From DASUPK01 sp963736305 (GTDB lineage: Bacteria > Actinomycetota > Thermoleophilia > Solirubrobacterales > 70-9): a stretch of DNA of 64,000 nt. Location: positions 744,001 through 808,000 of the forward strand of contig CAVTOD010000005.1 in NCBI GenBank assembly GCA_963736305.1, given 5' to 3'. The notes beneath the pieces were generated by a model. The model was not told the origin of the DNA, ran no database searches, and worked only from the letters and a program-made list of their open reading frames with translations. Below, one piece after another: positions 15,714 through 24,091 of the stretch (within the stretch, counting starts at the first letter, position 1; each line of letters begins with the position of its first letter). Both the position numbers and the translations under genes were made by a program.

Positions 15714-16727
15714 GTGATGCGGAGCATCGCCGCAGTCGGCGCAGCGGTAGTCGTCGGTGCCTCGGTCTCGGGCGCGTCCGAGCAGCCGCCCGGCCCGATC
15801 CAGACCGCCCTGCCGGCGCCGCACTTCGAGTCCGTCCGTGCGGGACCGTTCTCGCCGGCGAGCATTCGCCGGCGGACCCTTCCCCTGGGGCCGGGTGCCC
15901 CGCGCTGGGCCCGGCGCCTCTACCGGCGGTCGATCCGCGTTCTCGTGGCGCTCACCGACCCGGGCAACGGCGCGATGATCGCCGGCGAGCGTGACGGCTG
16001 GGACTATGTCTGGCCGCGGGACGCTTCAGCCGGGGCGATTGCGCTCGAGGCCGCGGGGCTGGAGCCCGAGGCGGAGCGGGTCGCCGGATTCCTCGGAAGC
16101 CTCGGTCTTGATGACGGCGCCCGCTTCTACCCCGATGGCGATGCGGTGCCCGGGCGACCGGAAGCGGGAGATGCGGCGGGTTGGCTCGCAGCCGCCGCGC
16201 GGGCAACGAAGGACAGCCCGGACTGGCGGGATCGGCAGGACTATGGCGAGAACGACACCGGAGATCTCCTGGGCAACGCGATCGCCGCGGGTGCTCCCGC
16301 CGCCGAGATCAGCCACCTCTTCCAATGCTCCCGTGGCCTGACGCGCGACCAAGACGGTGGGGAGCTGGACTCCGCCGCGGCCTGGGCCGCCACCGTGTTC
16401 CCCAGACGGGCTCTGCGTGGAGCAGTCAGGACCACGCTCCTCGAGTTCGCGCGCCGCTCGACTCCGTACGGCATCCCGCCGATCGAGGGCTGGACCCCGG
16501 GCGAGGTCTGGACCGCGCCGACGGCCTGGTCGGCATGGGGGCTCGCGAAGCTGGGCGAGCTCCGCGCGGCCGACAGGCTGCTCGGAGAGCTCCACCGCGC
16601 CGAGACGCCGGAGGGAACGTTGCCCGAGCGCGTCGGCGCAACGGACGGGCATCCCACCTCGACCACGCCCCTCGCCTGGTCCCACGCCTTCGCGATCCTC
16701 GCCCTTCGCGCCCGCTACCCGCGGTAG
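15714..16727 (+). CDS. Glycoside hydrolase family 15-like (alpha/alpha)6 protein
   Basis: A 337-residue protein with a hydrophobic N-terminus (MMRSIAAVGAAVVVGASVSG), probably a signal peptide. GH15/glucoamylase-like features are GWDYVWPRDASAGAIALEA (substrate-binding W-R-D), PIEGWTPGEVWTAPTAWSAWG and TLPERVGATDGHPTSTTPLA followed by WSHAF. The typical long N-terminal beta domain of bacterial GH15 enzymes is missing, so it is about half the usual size. It likely acts on an alpha-glucan or related oligosaccharide outside the membrane. GTG 15714 or ATG 15717 may be used. Confidence 0.75.
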   Translation: MMRSIAAVGAAVVVGASVSGASEQPPGPIQTALPAPHFESVRAGPFSPASIRRRTLPLGPGAPRWARRLYRRSIRVLVALTDPGNGAMIAGERDGWDYVWPRDASAGAIALEAAGLEPEAERVAGFLGSLGLDDGARFYPDGDAVPGRPEAGDAAGWLAAAARATKDSPDWRDRQDYGENDTGDLLGNAIAAGAPAAEISHLFQCSRGLTRDQDGGELDSAAAWAATVFPRRALRGAVRTTLLEFARRSTPYGIPPIEGWTPGEVWTAPTAWSAWGLAKLGELRAADRLLGELHRAETPEGTLPERVGATDGHPTSTTPLAWSHAFAILALRARYPR

Positions 16728-16731
16728 CGAC

Positions 16732-17208
16732 TCATCGCTGGGTCTGGTCCACTTCCGAGAGCGCCGCCTTCACCGCCTCCTCGGCAGTCTCCGCCTCGAC
16801 GATGCCCAGGTCGGTTCCGGCGCGGTGTCGCAGCGGCCAGCTCTGCAGCGTGACGACCGGCCTGCCGAGCTTGCGCGCGTACGCGATCTCGGAGAGCGTT
16901 CCCCACTCGCCCCCGACCGCGATCACGGCGTCCCCGGACGCCACCACGGCGAGGTTGCGCGCGTGGCCCGTGCCCGTGGCGATCGCATGGGTGACGTACG
17001 AATTGGCATCGGACGTGGAGAGGGTGGGGAGGACGCCGAGCACGCTGCCCCCCGCCTCCGAGGCGCCCTTCGACGCCGCCTCCATCACGCCGCTGAGCCC
17101 GCCGCAGACCAGCACCGCGCCCGCCTCGGCGAGCCCTCGCCCGACGGCCTCCGCGTCGCCCAGGATCTCCTCATCGCCCTGCGATGTCCCGATCACCGAG
17201 ATCTGCAC
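16732..17208 (-). CDS. TIGR00725/LOG-like nucleotide-binding protein
   Basis: A 158-residue Rossmann protein. The start QISVIGTSQGDEEI, the glycine-rich LVCGGLSGVMEAASKGA and the signature AVGGEWGTLSEIAYARKLG match the TIGR00725 branch of the LOG (lysine decarboxylase-like) superfamily. True LOG enzymes hydrolyse cytokinin riboside monophosphates and carry PGGxGTxxE; here GGEWGTLSE replaces it. GTG 17208 was chosen because upstream codons would run into the helicase gene. It lies nine bases after the helicase stop and is probably cotranscribed. Confidence 0.85.
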   Translation of the reverse strand: MQISVIGTSQGDEEILGDAEAVGRGLAEAGAVLVCGGLSGVMEAASKGASEAGGSVLGVLPTLSTSDANSYVTHAIATGTGHARNLAVVASGDAVIAVGGEWGTLSEIAYARKLGRPVVTLQSWPLRHRAGTDLGIVEAETAEEAVKAALSEVDQTQR

Positions 17209-17216
17209 CCGCTGCG

Positions 17217-19502
17217 TCAGGAAGTCTTCGCCTTGCCCTCGCGGATCATCCGTTCCATCAGCTCCAGCGCGCCCCCCTTGTGGAGGTGCTCGTTCAGGTT
17301 CCCGCATTTCGGGCTCTGCACGCAGGAGGGACAGCCGTCGTCACAGGGGCACTCGCGGATCAGCCGGTCGGCGTCCGAGACGAGGCGCTCGAACACCTCG
17401 TAGCCGCGCCTCGTGATCCCGATGCCGCCGGGGTGGCCGTCGTAGATGAAGATCGTCGGCGAGCCGGTCTGGTGGTGGATGTTGGTGGAGAGCCCGCCGA
17501 TGTCCCAGCGGTCGCACATCGCGATCAGCGGCAGAACGGCGATCTGCCCGTGCTCGGACGCGTGCAGAGCGCCCAGCAGGACCTCGCTCGGCAGCGCCGC
17601 CGCCATCCGGTCGCCGATCACGTACCACAGCCCCTTGGTGACGAAGTCCTGCTCGGGCAGATCGAGGGCGACGATGTCGATCACCTTGTTGTCCCCGAGC
17701 CGCTTGCGCTGGTAGGCGATCACCTGCTCGGAGACCGAGACCGTGCCGAAGTTGAGCTCGACACCAAAGGTTTGCCGCTGTCTCTCGATTCCCTCGACAT
17801 AGACCTCGGTCTCCTTCTTCACCTGCGTGTAGTAGTCGCCGTCGAAGGGCTTCACCATCGCGCGTCGCGAACCGACGTCGAGCTCTGCCACCTCGTAGGA
17901 GCGCCCCAGGTGCAGATAGATCGCCCCGGGATGGACGGTGGAGAAGGCCCGCTCGGCCTCGACGTTCCCGAGCATCTCGCCGGAGGTGGAGTCGACGACC
18001 GCGACGCTGTCCACGGAGGACGAGCGCAGCGCGATCCGGCCCGCGACGAAGTCGCCCGTGCGGGTGAGGTAGCGCTCCCCGCGGCCACGTCGCAGCTCGC
18101 CCGCCGTAACCAGCTGCTCCGCGCGCTCCTGCCATCCCTCGCCGAGGATCTCGTCGTCCTCGGGGCCGAGCGGGGACTCGTACGCCGCGGCGACCAGGTG
18201 CTGCATCTGGATCTGCTCGGAGCGGTGATCGAGGATCGCCGCCTCCACGGGCCGCTCGAGGAACTCGTCCGGATGGCGGCAGAAGAACTGGTCGAGCGCG
18301 TCCTCGCCGGCGACGTAGACGGCCAGCCCGCGCCGGCGCCGCCCGGCGCGACCCCACATCTGCCGCAGGCTCGCGACGGTGCCGGGGAAGTTCACGCAGA
18401 TCGCGGCGTCCAGCTCACCGACGTCGATGCCCAGCTCGAGCGCGTCCGTGGCCGCCACCGCGAGCAGATCGCCGGATGAGAGCTGCGACTCGATCTCGCG
18501 GCGCTGCTGGGGCGTGTATCCGGCCCGGTACGGGGCGATGCGGTCGGCCAGCGCCCCCTTGCCCTCCTCGGCGAGCTTCATCGAGGCGAAGCGGTTGATC
18601 AGCTCGATCCCTCGCCGGCTGCGCATGAAGCAGATCGTTCGCACCCCGCGCGAGACCAGCTCGACCAGCAGGTCGGCGGCCTCGGAGACGGGCGAGCGGC
18701 GGGTCATCGTGTGCTGCTCGATCACGGGCGGGTTCCACATCCCGATCTCGCGTCCGGCCCGCGGCGCGCCGTCGTCGTCGAGCAGCTCGAAGGGCAGGCC
18801 CGTGAGCCGCTCGGCCAGCTCCCCCGGATTGGCGATCGTCGCGGAGGCGAGGATGAACCGGGGCTCGGCGCCGTAGATCCGCGCCGCGCGCCGGAGGCGC
18901 CGCAGGACGTTCGCCACGTGGGAGCCGAAGACGCCGCGGTAGGTGTGCGCCTCGTCGACCACGACCCAGCCGAGGTTGGCGAGGAAGTCGCCCCAGCGCT
19001 TGTGGTGGGGGAGGACCCCGACGTTGAGCATGTCCGGGTTGGTCAGAACAAGGTTGGCGCGACGGCGAATGGCCGGGCGATCCTCGCGCGGCGTGTCTCC
19101 GTCATAGATCGCCTCGCGCAGGCCGGGCGGGCGCATCTCGCCGAGCTTGCGGGCCTGATCCTGGGCGAGCGCCTTGGTCGGATAGAGATAGAAGGCGCGC
19201 CGCAGCGGCTCGCGCGCGATCCCGTCGAGCACCGGCAGGTTGAAGGAGAGGGACTTCCCCGAGGCCGTGCCGCTGGTCAGGATCAGGTGGGAGTTGCGAG
19301 CCGTCGCGTACGCGGCCGCCTGGTGCGAGTAGAGGGATTCGATGCCGGCGCGCGAGAGCGCCTCCGCCAGCGCGGGGTCGAGCGTGTCGGGCAGCTCAGT
19401 CAGCTTGGCCATCGTCGCCGGCTCGGCTGACTCCGCCACGAGGCGCCCGTCCGCTCGAGCCGCCCCGAGCGCCGGCTCCCAGGCGCCGCCCGCCACTGCC
19501 AT
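17217..19502 (-). CDS. DEAD/DEAH helicase with DUF1998-type zinc C-terminus (MrfA/Hrq1-like)
   Basis: A 761-residue superfamily 2 helicase. Motif Q-like LYSHQAAAY, Walker A TSGTASGKS, DEAH box VVDEAHTY, SAT as LASATIANP, and motif VI GRAGRRRRG lie in the first half. The C-terminal half ends with the four-cysteine cluster CPCDDGCPSCVQSPKCG typical of MrfA (YprA)/Hrq1 helicases, which act in DNA interstrand-crosslink and mitomycin-damage repair. ATG 19502 follows the folP-like stop by four bases; ATG 19412 is an alternative. It is likely cotranscribed with the flanking genes. Confidence 0.9.
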   Translation of the reverse strand: MAVAGGAWEPALGAARADGRLVAESAEPATMAKLTELPDTLDPALAEALSRAGIESLYSHQAAAYATARNSHLILTSGTASGKSLSFNLPVLDGIAREPLRRAFYLYPTKALAQDQARKLGEMRPPGLREAIYDGDTPREDRPAIRRRANLVLTNPDMLNVGVLPHHKRWGDFLANLGWVVVDEAHTYRGVFGSHVANVLRRLRRAARIYGAEPRFILASATIANPGELAERLTGLPFELLDDDGAPRAGREIGMWNPPVIEQHTMTRRSPVSEAADLLVELVSRGVRTICFMRSRRGIELINRFASMKLAEEGKGALADRIAPYRAGYTPQQRREIESQLSSGDLLAVAATDALELGIDVGELDAAICVNFPGTVASLRQMWGRAGRRRRGLAVYVAGEDALDQFFCRHPDEFLERPVEAAILDHRSEQIQMQHLVAAAYESPLGPEDDEILGEGWQERAEQLVTAGELRRGRGERYLTRTGDFVAGRIALRSSSVDSVAVVDSTSGEMLGNVEAERAFSTVHPGAIYLHLGRSYEVAELDVGSRRAMVKPFDGDYYTQVKKETEVYVEGIERQRQTFGVELNFGTVSVSEQVIAYQRKRLGDNKVIDIVALDLPEQDFVTKGLWYVIGDRMAAALPSEVLLGALHASEHGQIAVLPLIAMCDRWDIGGLSTNIHHQTGSPTIFIYDGHPGGIGITRRGYEVFERLVSDADRLIRECPCDDGCPSCVQSPKCGNLNEHLHKGGALELMERMIREGKAKTS

Positions 19503-19506
19503 CCCG

Positions 19507-20364
19507 CTAGCCAACGGGGGCTTCCTCCGACCGGATCGCGGCAGCGACCCGCATGGCCTGCAGGGCGCTCGCGTCGTGGATGCGCAGGAGGTCAGCGCCG
19601 GCGGCCACGGCGAGCGCCACCGCCGAGCCGGTGGCCCACTCCCGCTCGGTGGCGGGCAGACGCTGCTCCCACGAGCCGGCCAGCACCGCCCCGAGGAAGT
19701 CCTTGCGCGACAGAGAGACGTAGAGCGGGCGGCCGAGCTCTCGCAGCTCCCCGAGCCTCCGCAGGATCTCCAAATCGTCCGCCACAGAGAGATCGAAGTC
19801 GAGGCCGGGGTCGAGGGCGATCTGCTCCTCGGCGACCCCGCGCGCCCGCGCCGCCTCGATGCGAGCCGAGAACCAGCCGCGCAGATGGTCGACGACGTCG
19901 TCGTAGCGCGGCGTCGGGCGATCCTCCCGCGGCGGGCCCTCGATGTGCATGACGACGAGGCCGCAACCGGTCTCAGCGGCGAGGTCCAGCATCTCGTCGG
20001 TGCCGCCGCCGATGTCGTTGACCGCCGCCGCGCCGGCGTCCAGGGCCCGCTTGGCTACCTCCGGCGAGAAGGTGTCAGCGGAGATCGGGACCCCGGTCCG
20101 CTTGACCAGGCCCTCGATTGCCGGCACCAGTCGCTGCGCCTCCGCATCGGGCGGAACCGGCGCGCCGCTGCGCGCCGCGACAGCGCCCACGTCGAGCATC
20201 TCGAAGCCCGCCTCGGCGAGGGAAAGCCCGTCGTCGACGGCCCGCTCGGGAGTGCCGCTGCGGGCTCCTTCGAACATCGAGTCCTCGGTCACGTTGACGA
20301 TCCCGACGCCGATCGGACGTCCGAACTCCAGCGAGCGCTCGCGCAGCTGCCAGCGAATGGGCAC
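19507..20364 (-). CDS. folP: Dihydropteroate synthase-like protein with altered sulfonamide loop
   Basis: A 285-residue TIM barrel of the DHPS family. Recognisable are GIVNVTEDSMFEG (for NVTPDSF), NDIGGG, VVMHIEGPPRE, DPGLDFDLS, SRKDFLG and RIHDAS. The usual loop DVGGESTRPG reads DVGAVAARSGAPVP, so the Ser-Thr-Arg that contacts p-aminobenzoate is changed. It may be a true but divergent FolP or a paralogue with another pterin function. First gene of an operon with the helicase and LOG-like genes; divergent from the HAD phosphatase. Confidence 0.82.
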   Translation of the reverse strand: MPIRWQLRERSLEFGRPIGVGIVNVTEDSMFEGARSGTPERAVDDGLSLAEAGFEMLDVGAVAARSGAPVPPDAEAQRLVPAIEGLVKRTGVPISADTFSPEVAKRALDAGAAAVNDIGGGTDEMLDLAAETGCGLVVMHIEGPPREDRPTPRYDDVVDHLRGWFSARIEAARARGVAEEQIALDPGLDFDLSVADDLEILRRLGELRELGRPLYVSLSRKDFLGAVLAGSWEQRLPATEREWATGSAVALAVAAGADLLRIHDASALQAMRVAAAIRSEEAPVG

Positions 20365-20374
20365 GACCTCAGGT

Positions 20375-20386
20375 TACGGTTCGCCG
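20375..20386 (+). promoter_or_regulatory. Leaderless -10 element of the HAD gene
   Basis: TACGGT (20375-20380) fits TANNNT and is exactly six bases upstream of ATG 20387, predicting an mRNA that starts at the initiation codon. No ribosome site is present. Confidence 0.55.
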
Positions 20387-21199
20387 ATGCCGCTGCGCTG
20401 CGTGTACACCGACCTCGACGGCACCCTCCTCGGACGCTGGGGGTCTTTGTTCCGCGATTCCGAGGGCGGGTTCTCGATGCTCCAGGCCCGGGCGCTCGAG
20501 GCCTGCCACCGCGCCGACGTCGAGGTGGTGATCAAGTCCGGCCGGCGCGAGGCGTCCGTGCTGGAGGACGCGAAGCTGATCGGATCGAGGTCCTACATCT
20601 GCGAGGTCGGCTGCCTGGTCGTGATCGACGGGGAGCGAACCGAGCTGGTCGGGGACGCCGAGAGCGACCCCGGCAAGACCCTCGCCGAGGCGATGGTCGA
20701 CCGAGGCATCCCCGATGAGCTCTTCGAGCATTTCGCCGGCCGTCTCGAATGGCACAGCCCCTGGCATCGCCAGCGCGAGCTCTCGCTGCTCTTTCGCGGC
20801 AAGATCGACGTCGAGGAGGCGAACCGGCTGCTCGCCGAGCGAGGCCACACCGGACTGCGCATGCTCGACAATGGTGCGATATTCGCGCCGATGGACGGCA
20901 TCGACGGCCCCGCGCACGCCTACCACCTGCTGCCCGAGGCCGCGAGCAAGGCCAACGCCGTCGCCTTCCACCAGCGCGCCCGCGGCTACGCGCCGGAGGA
21001 GTGCATCGCGATCGGCGATTCCGTCGAGGATCTCGACGTCTCCGCAGTGGTCGGCCGCTTCTTCGTCCCGGCCAACGGCCCGGAGCGTGACCCGGCCCTG
21101 CGGGAGGCGATCGCCGGACGCTCCAACGTCACCGTGACCGAAGGCCGGATGGGCGACGGTGTCTACGAGGCGGTCGTCTCGACGCTGGCGGGCGCCTGA
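20387..21199 (+). CDS. HAD-superfamily phosphatase (Cof/mannosyl-phosphoglycerate phosphatase-like)
   Basis: A 270-residue HAD hydrolase. Motif I is YTDLDGTLLG, motif II IKSGRR, and motif III/IV CIAIGDSVEDLDVSAVVGR. A C2-type cap lies between. The length and the K-SGR style resemble mannosyl-3-phosphoglycerate and sucrose phosphatases; the substrate is not certain. The start codon is leaderless-type. The next gene (SRPBCC) starts inside its stop codon, so they form an operon. Confidence 0.85.
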   Translation: MPLRCVYTDLDGTLLGRWGSLFRDSEGGFSMLQARALEACHRADVEVVIKSGRREASVLEDAKLIGSRSYICEVGCLVVIDGERTELVGDAESDPGKTLAEAMVDRGIPDELFEHFAGRLEWHSPWHRQRELSLLFRGKIDVEEANRLLAERGHTGLRMLDNGAIFAPMDGIDGPAHAYHLLPEAASKANAVAFHQRARGYAPEECIAIGDSVEDLDVSAVVGRFFVPANGPERDPALREAIAGRSNVTVTEGRMGDGVYEAVVSTLAGA

Positions 21200-21639
21200 T
21201 GCGCACGATTCACGTCACGCGGACGATCCCGGCGCCGGCGGCGGACGTCTTCGACCTGCTCGCCGACCACGCCCACTACGACCGCTTTCGCGGGATCAAC
21301 GGCTCGGAGCTGGTCCGCGAGGGGGATCCCGCGCCGAATGGGGTCGGGGCGGTGCGGCGGATCAAGGTCACGCCTCTCAGCTTCGACGAGGAGGTCACCG
21401 CCTACGAGCGCCCGTCACGCCTCGACTACCTGATCGTGAAGCTCAACGTCCCCTTCGAGCACCACGGCGGCTCCATCTCGCTGACGCCCGAGGGCGAGGC
21501 GACCCACGTCGACTGGCGGTCCAGCTTCACCGTGCCGACACCGGTGGTGGGCGGCCTCCAGGAACTCGTCTGGACGCCGATGCTCACCCGCGGCTTTCGC
21601 CGAGTCCTCGAGGACGTCGAGCGGATGCTCGAGTCCTAG
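21199..21639 (+). CDS. SRPBCC-family protein
   Basis: A 146-residue START-like protein: TIHVTRTIPAPAADVFDLLA at the N-terminus, HGGSISLTPEGEATHVDWRS in the middle and a C-terminal helix. It resembles polyketide-cyclase/dehydrase-like lipid-binding proteins; ligand unknown. It is translationally coupled to the HAD gene by a one-base overlap. Its stop overlaps the convergent clpP gene by four bases. Confidence 0.85.
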   Translation: MRTIHVTRTIPAPAADVFDLLADHAHYDRFRGINGSELVREGDPAPNGVGAVRRIKVTPLSFDEEVTAYERPSRLDYLIVKLNVPFEHHGGSISLTPEGEATHVDWRSSFTVPTPVVGGLQELVWTPMLTRGFRRVLEDVERMLES

Positions 21640-22262
21640 TTCCCGTTCTGGGCGCCGAAGCCGGTACGTCGCAGCTCGAGCTCCCGCTGCTCGATCACCC
21701 GGTCGATCAGGCCATACTCGGCCGCCTCGTCCGCCTTGAAGAAGCGGTCGCGGTCCATGTCCTCGTGGACCTGCTTCTTGGACCTGCCCGTGTGCTTGGC
21801 GTAGATCGCGTCCAGCCGATCGCGGAGGTCGAGCGTCTCCCTGGCGTGGATCTCGATGTCGGAGGCGACGCCCTCGAAGCCGCCGCTCGGCTGGTGGATC
21901 AGGATCCGCGAGTTCGGCAGGGCCATCCGCTTGCCCTTTGCGCCACCCGCCAGCAGGAGAGCCCCCATCGACATCGCGATTCCGTAACAGATGGTCCGCA
22001 CGTCGGGCTTCACGAACTGCATCGCGTCGTAGATCGCCATGCCCGAGTAAACGACCCCGCCGGGGGAGTTGATGTACAGCGAGATGTCCTTGTCGGGATC
22101 CTCCGACTCGAGGTGGATGATCTGGGCGACGATCAGGTTCGCGACCTGGTCGTCGATCGCGGATCCCAGGAAGACGACCCGCTCGCCGAGCAGCCGGGAG
22201 TAGATGTCGAAGGAGCGCTCACCGCGGGCGCTCTGCTCGACCACCATCGGGACCATCGGCAT
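21636..22262 (-). CDS. clpP: ATP-dependent Clp protease proteolytic subunit
   Basis: A 208-residue serine peptidase of the Clp complex. The catalytic triad is visible at S98 (YGIAMSMGALLLAGG), H123 (ILIHQPSGG) and D172 (DRDRFFKADEA). SPGGVVYSGMAIYD forms the oxyanion/ring region. ATG 22262 has an ideal AGGAGG eight bases upstream. It stands alone here, without clpX or a second clpP beside it, divergent from an SRPBCC/ArsR pair. Confidence 0.95.
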   Translation of the reverse strand: MPMVPMVVEQSARGERSFDIYSRLLGERVVFLGSAIDDQVANLIVAQIIHLESEDPDKDISLYINSPGGVVYSGMAIYDAMQFVKPDVRTICYGIAMSMGALLLAGGAKGKRMALPNSRILIHQPSGGFEGVASDIEIHARETLDLRDRLDAIYAKHTGRSKKQVHEDMDRDRFFKADEAAEYGLIDRVIEQRELELRRTGFGAQNGN

Positions 22263-22284
22263 TGGGAAGACCTCCTGACGTTAG

Positions 22285-22335
22285 GCAACCTTTGGGTTGC
22301 GAGAACTACGGTAGCATAGGCAACCATGAAGTTGC
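22285..22335 (+). promoter_or_regulatory. Two ArsR-type operator copies and -10 element
   Basis: GCAACCTTTGGGTTGC (22285-22300) is a perfect 6-4-6 inverted repeat. A second copy of its GCAAC-N6-GTTGC core lies at 22320-22335, 35 bases downstream and spanning ATG 22326. TAGCAT (22312-22317) between them is a likely -10. Two sites on either side of the -10 suggest tight autorepression by the ArsR protein encoded by the second gene. The region also separates this operon from divergent clpP. Confidence 0.7.
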
Positions 22336-22733
22336 GAGATGAGACAGCACCTTGGGTCGAGCGCGACACGTTGGTCGAGGCCACCCCCGAGGAGGTCTGG
22401 GAGGCACTCACTGACGAGGACCGCCTCGAGGAGTGGATGGCACCGGACGTCGAGCTCGATCCGGTCGAGGGCGGTGAGATCGCGGTCCGCGACGGCGACG
22501 ACGAGCGTGCCGGCACGGTCGAGACCGTGGAGGAGAACGAGCGTTTCGCCTTCACCTGGTCGCGGCCCGACGAGGGTGAGAGCTTCGTCGAGTTCACGAT
22601 CGAGGCCCTCCCCGGCGGCAGCCGCGTGACCGTGGTCGAGACTCCGATCGGGCCTACGGCCATGGTGGCCGGCGGCTGGGGCCCGCGTCTGGCTCGCCTG
22701 AATCGCACGATGAGATTCGCCCTGGTCGCTTGA
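22326..22733 (+). CDS. SRPBCC/AHSA1 domain protein
   Basis: A 135-residue START-like protein: WVERDTLVEATPEEVWEALT, LEEWMAPDVELDPVEGGE and FTIEALPGGSRVTVVETPIG. The order here (SRPBCC first, ArsR second) is the reverse of the operon at 1.5-2.3 kb. It overlaps the ArsR gene by four bases. The ligand is unknown. Confidence 0.87.
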   Translation: MKLRDETAPWVERDTLVEATPEEVWEALTDEDRLEEWMAPDVELDPVEGGEIAVRDGDDERAGTVETVEENERFAFTWSRPDEGESFVEFTIEALPGGSRVTVVETPIGPTAMVAGGWGPRLARLNRTMRFALVA

Positions 22734-23074
22734 GGGCGCCCGCGCACCGACACGTGGATGCAGTCTTCGGCGCGCTCTCCGACCCGACGCGCCGGCGGGT
22801 GGTCGAGACGCTCGCCCGCGGCGGCACGGTCACCGCGAGTGGACTCGCGAACCAGCTGCCGATGACGCGGCAGGCCGTCTCGAAGCACCTCTCGGCGCTG
22901 CACGGGGCCGAGCTGGTGAGCGCGTCCAAGATCGGCAGGGAGACCCACTACAAGCTCCGCCCCCAGCCCCTTGACGAGGCAGCCCACTGGATCCAGATGG
23001 TGAGCGCCGAGTGGGACGACCGGCTCGAGGCGCTGCGGCGCTCGCTCGCGAACCGGAGAAGTCGCTCGCAGTAG
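22730..23074 (+). CDS. ArsR-family winged-helix repressor
   Basis: A 114-residue protein with VDAVFGALSDPTRRRVVETLA, the recognition helix MTRQAVSKHLSALHGAELV and the wing KIGRETHYKL. There is no metal-binding cysteine motif. A TTG at 22730 overlaps the upstream stop; a GTG nine codons in is the alternative start. Its probable operators are the GCAAC-N6-GTTGC repeats at the operon start. Confidence 0.88.
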   Translation: MRAPAHRHVDAVFGALSDPTRRRVVETLARGGTVTASGLANQLPMTRQAVSKHLSALHGAELVSASKIGRETHYKLRPQPLDEAAHWIQMVSAEWDDRLEALRRSLANRRSRSQ

Positions 23075-23083
23075 GATCGACCG
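23072..23083 (+). promoter_or_regulatory. Leaderless -10 element of the DtxR-type gene
   Basis: TAGGAT (23072-23077) fits TANNNT and ends six bases before ATG 23084. It overlaps the stop codon of the ArsR gene. Confidence 0.55.
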
Positions 23084-23791
23084 ATGGCTCAAGCCACGGT
23101 CGCGGAGGAGGAGTACCTGCAGACGATGTTCTGGCTCGAGGAGGCCGGACTGCAGATCAACGGGGCGAACATCGCCCGTGCAATGCAGCTCTCCCCACCG
23201 ACCGTCCACGAGATGATCGGCCGGCTCGAGGGCGACGGGTACGTCGAGCGGGCGGACGACAAGTCGCTCACCTTCACCGAGCGCGGCCGAGGCGAGGCTG
23301 AGGCGATCGTTCGCCGCCACCGGCTGATCGAGCGCTTCCTCACGGACGTCCTCGGCATCCCTTGGGACGAGGTCCACGAGGAGGCCGAGCGCCTCGAGCA
23401 CGCGATGTCCCCGGTGCTGGAGGAGAGGATGCTCGCCGCGATCGGGGATGCGAAGACCTGCCCGCACGGCCACCCGATCGTCGAGGGAGCCCGCGAGCAG
23501 GGTGTCCTGCTCGCGGACGTTGAGCCCGGCGCCGATGTTGTGATTCTGCGCTTCGAGAACGAGGCGGAGGAGATCCTCCACTACCTGAAGGGCACCGGCC
23601 TCGATCCGGGCCTGAAGGGCACGCTGGAGAGCTCGGACGAGGATGAGGTCGTGGTGGCCTCGGATGACGGGAAGCACCCCGTCTCCAAGAGCGTCGCGGA
23701 GACCGTCTCGGTCCGTGCCGACCCCGCCCCGCCGCCACGCCCGCCGTTGCCGGATCAGCTGGTCATCTCCAGCGACCGCTACGGTCGCTGA
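23084..23791 (+). CDS. DtxR/MntR-family iron or manganese-dependent repressor
   Basis: A 235-residue metalloregulator. The HTH (INGANIARAMQLSPPTVHEMI) is followed by a dimerisation domain with ligand motifs RRHRLIERFL, HEEAERLEHAMS and CPHGHPI, matching the His-Glu-Cys-Glu-His layout of DtxR/IdeR. A FeoA/SH3-like C-terminal domain (LADVEPGADVVILRFENEAE) and a Pro/acidic tail follow. It probably controls metal uptake; no target operator was found in the window. Confidence 0.9.
   Translation: MAQATVAEEEYLQTMFWLEEAGLQINGANIARAMQLSPPTVHEMIGRLEGDGYVERADDKSLTFTERGRGEAEAIVRRHRLIERFLTDVLGIPWDEVHEEAERLEHAMSPVLEERMLAAIGDAKTCPHGHPIVEGAREQGVLLADVEPGADVVILRFENEAEEILHYLKGTGLDPGLKGTLESSDEDEVVVASDDGKHPVSKSVAETVSVRADPAPPPRPPLPDQLVISSDRYGR
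23771..23789 (+). terminator. Hairpin over the DtxR-type stop codon
   Basis: A perfect 8-bp inverted repeat AGCGACCG-CTA-CGGTCGCT ends at the stop codon. A T-run (TTTTTT) follows only about 30 bases later, so it is at best a weak terminator. Confidence 0.3.
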
Positions 23792-23911
23792 CAGGCCCTA
23801 TCCTCGGCGCTTCACCAACTTTTTTCTCGCGCTTTAGGTCCCCACCCCAGACTGCTTGCTACGCTCCACGGAGCTTAGTCGAGTAAGTCACTCAACATAC
23901 GGGGGAAAGAG

Positions 23912-24091
23912 ATGGAAGCGAGCACCCGAAGGTTGATCACCGATCGAAACGTCGCCGAGCGACGGCTGGTCTCCATCGCGAGGGCGATCGAGGCCCACCG
24001 CGTCGAGCAGAGGCGCAAGCCATACCCGACCCGGGCGGAGGACCTCAACCTCTACCGCCGGGCCCAGGAGATCCTGGGGGACCGGGTCTAG
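23912..24091 (+). CDS. 59-residue hypothetical protein
   Basis: ATG 23912 is preceded by GGGGGAAAGAG, a good ribosome site, and the frame runs 60 codons to TAG 24091. The product is basic and helical (STRRLITDRNVAERRLVSIA, then RAIEAHRVEQRRKPYPTRAE), with codon usage like a real gene. It faces the aminotransferase gene tail to tail with a four-base overlap. No family is recognised. A 120-base non-coding stretch before it contains GAGT-N5-ACTC and a T-run. Confidence 0.6.
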   Translation: MEASTRRLITDRNVAERRLVSIARAIEAHRVEQRRKPYPTRAEDLNLYRRAQEILGDRV

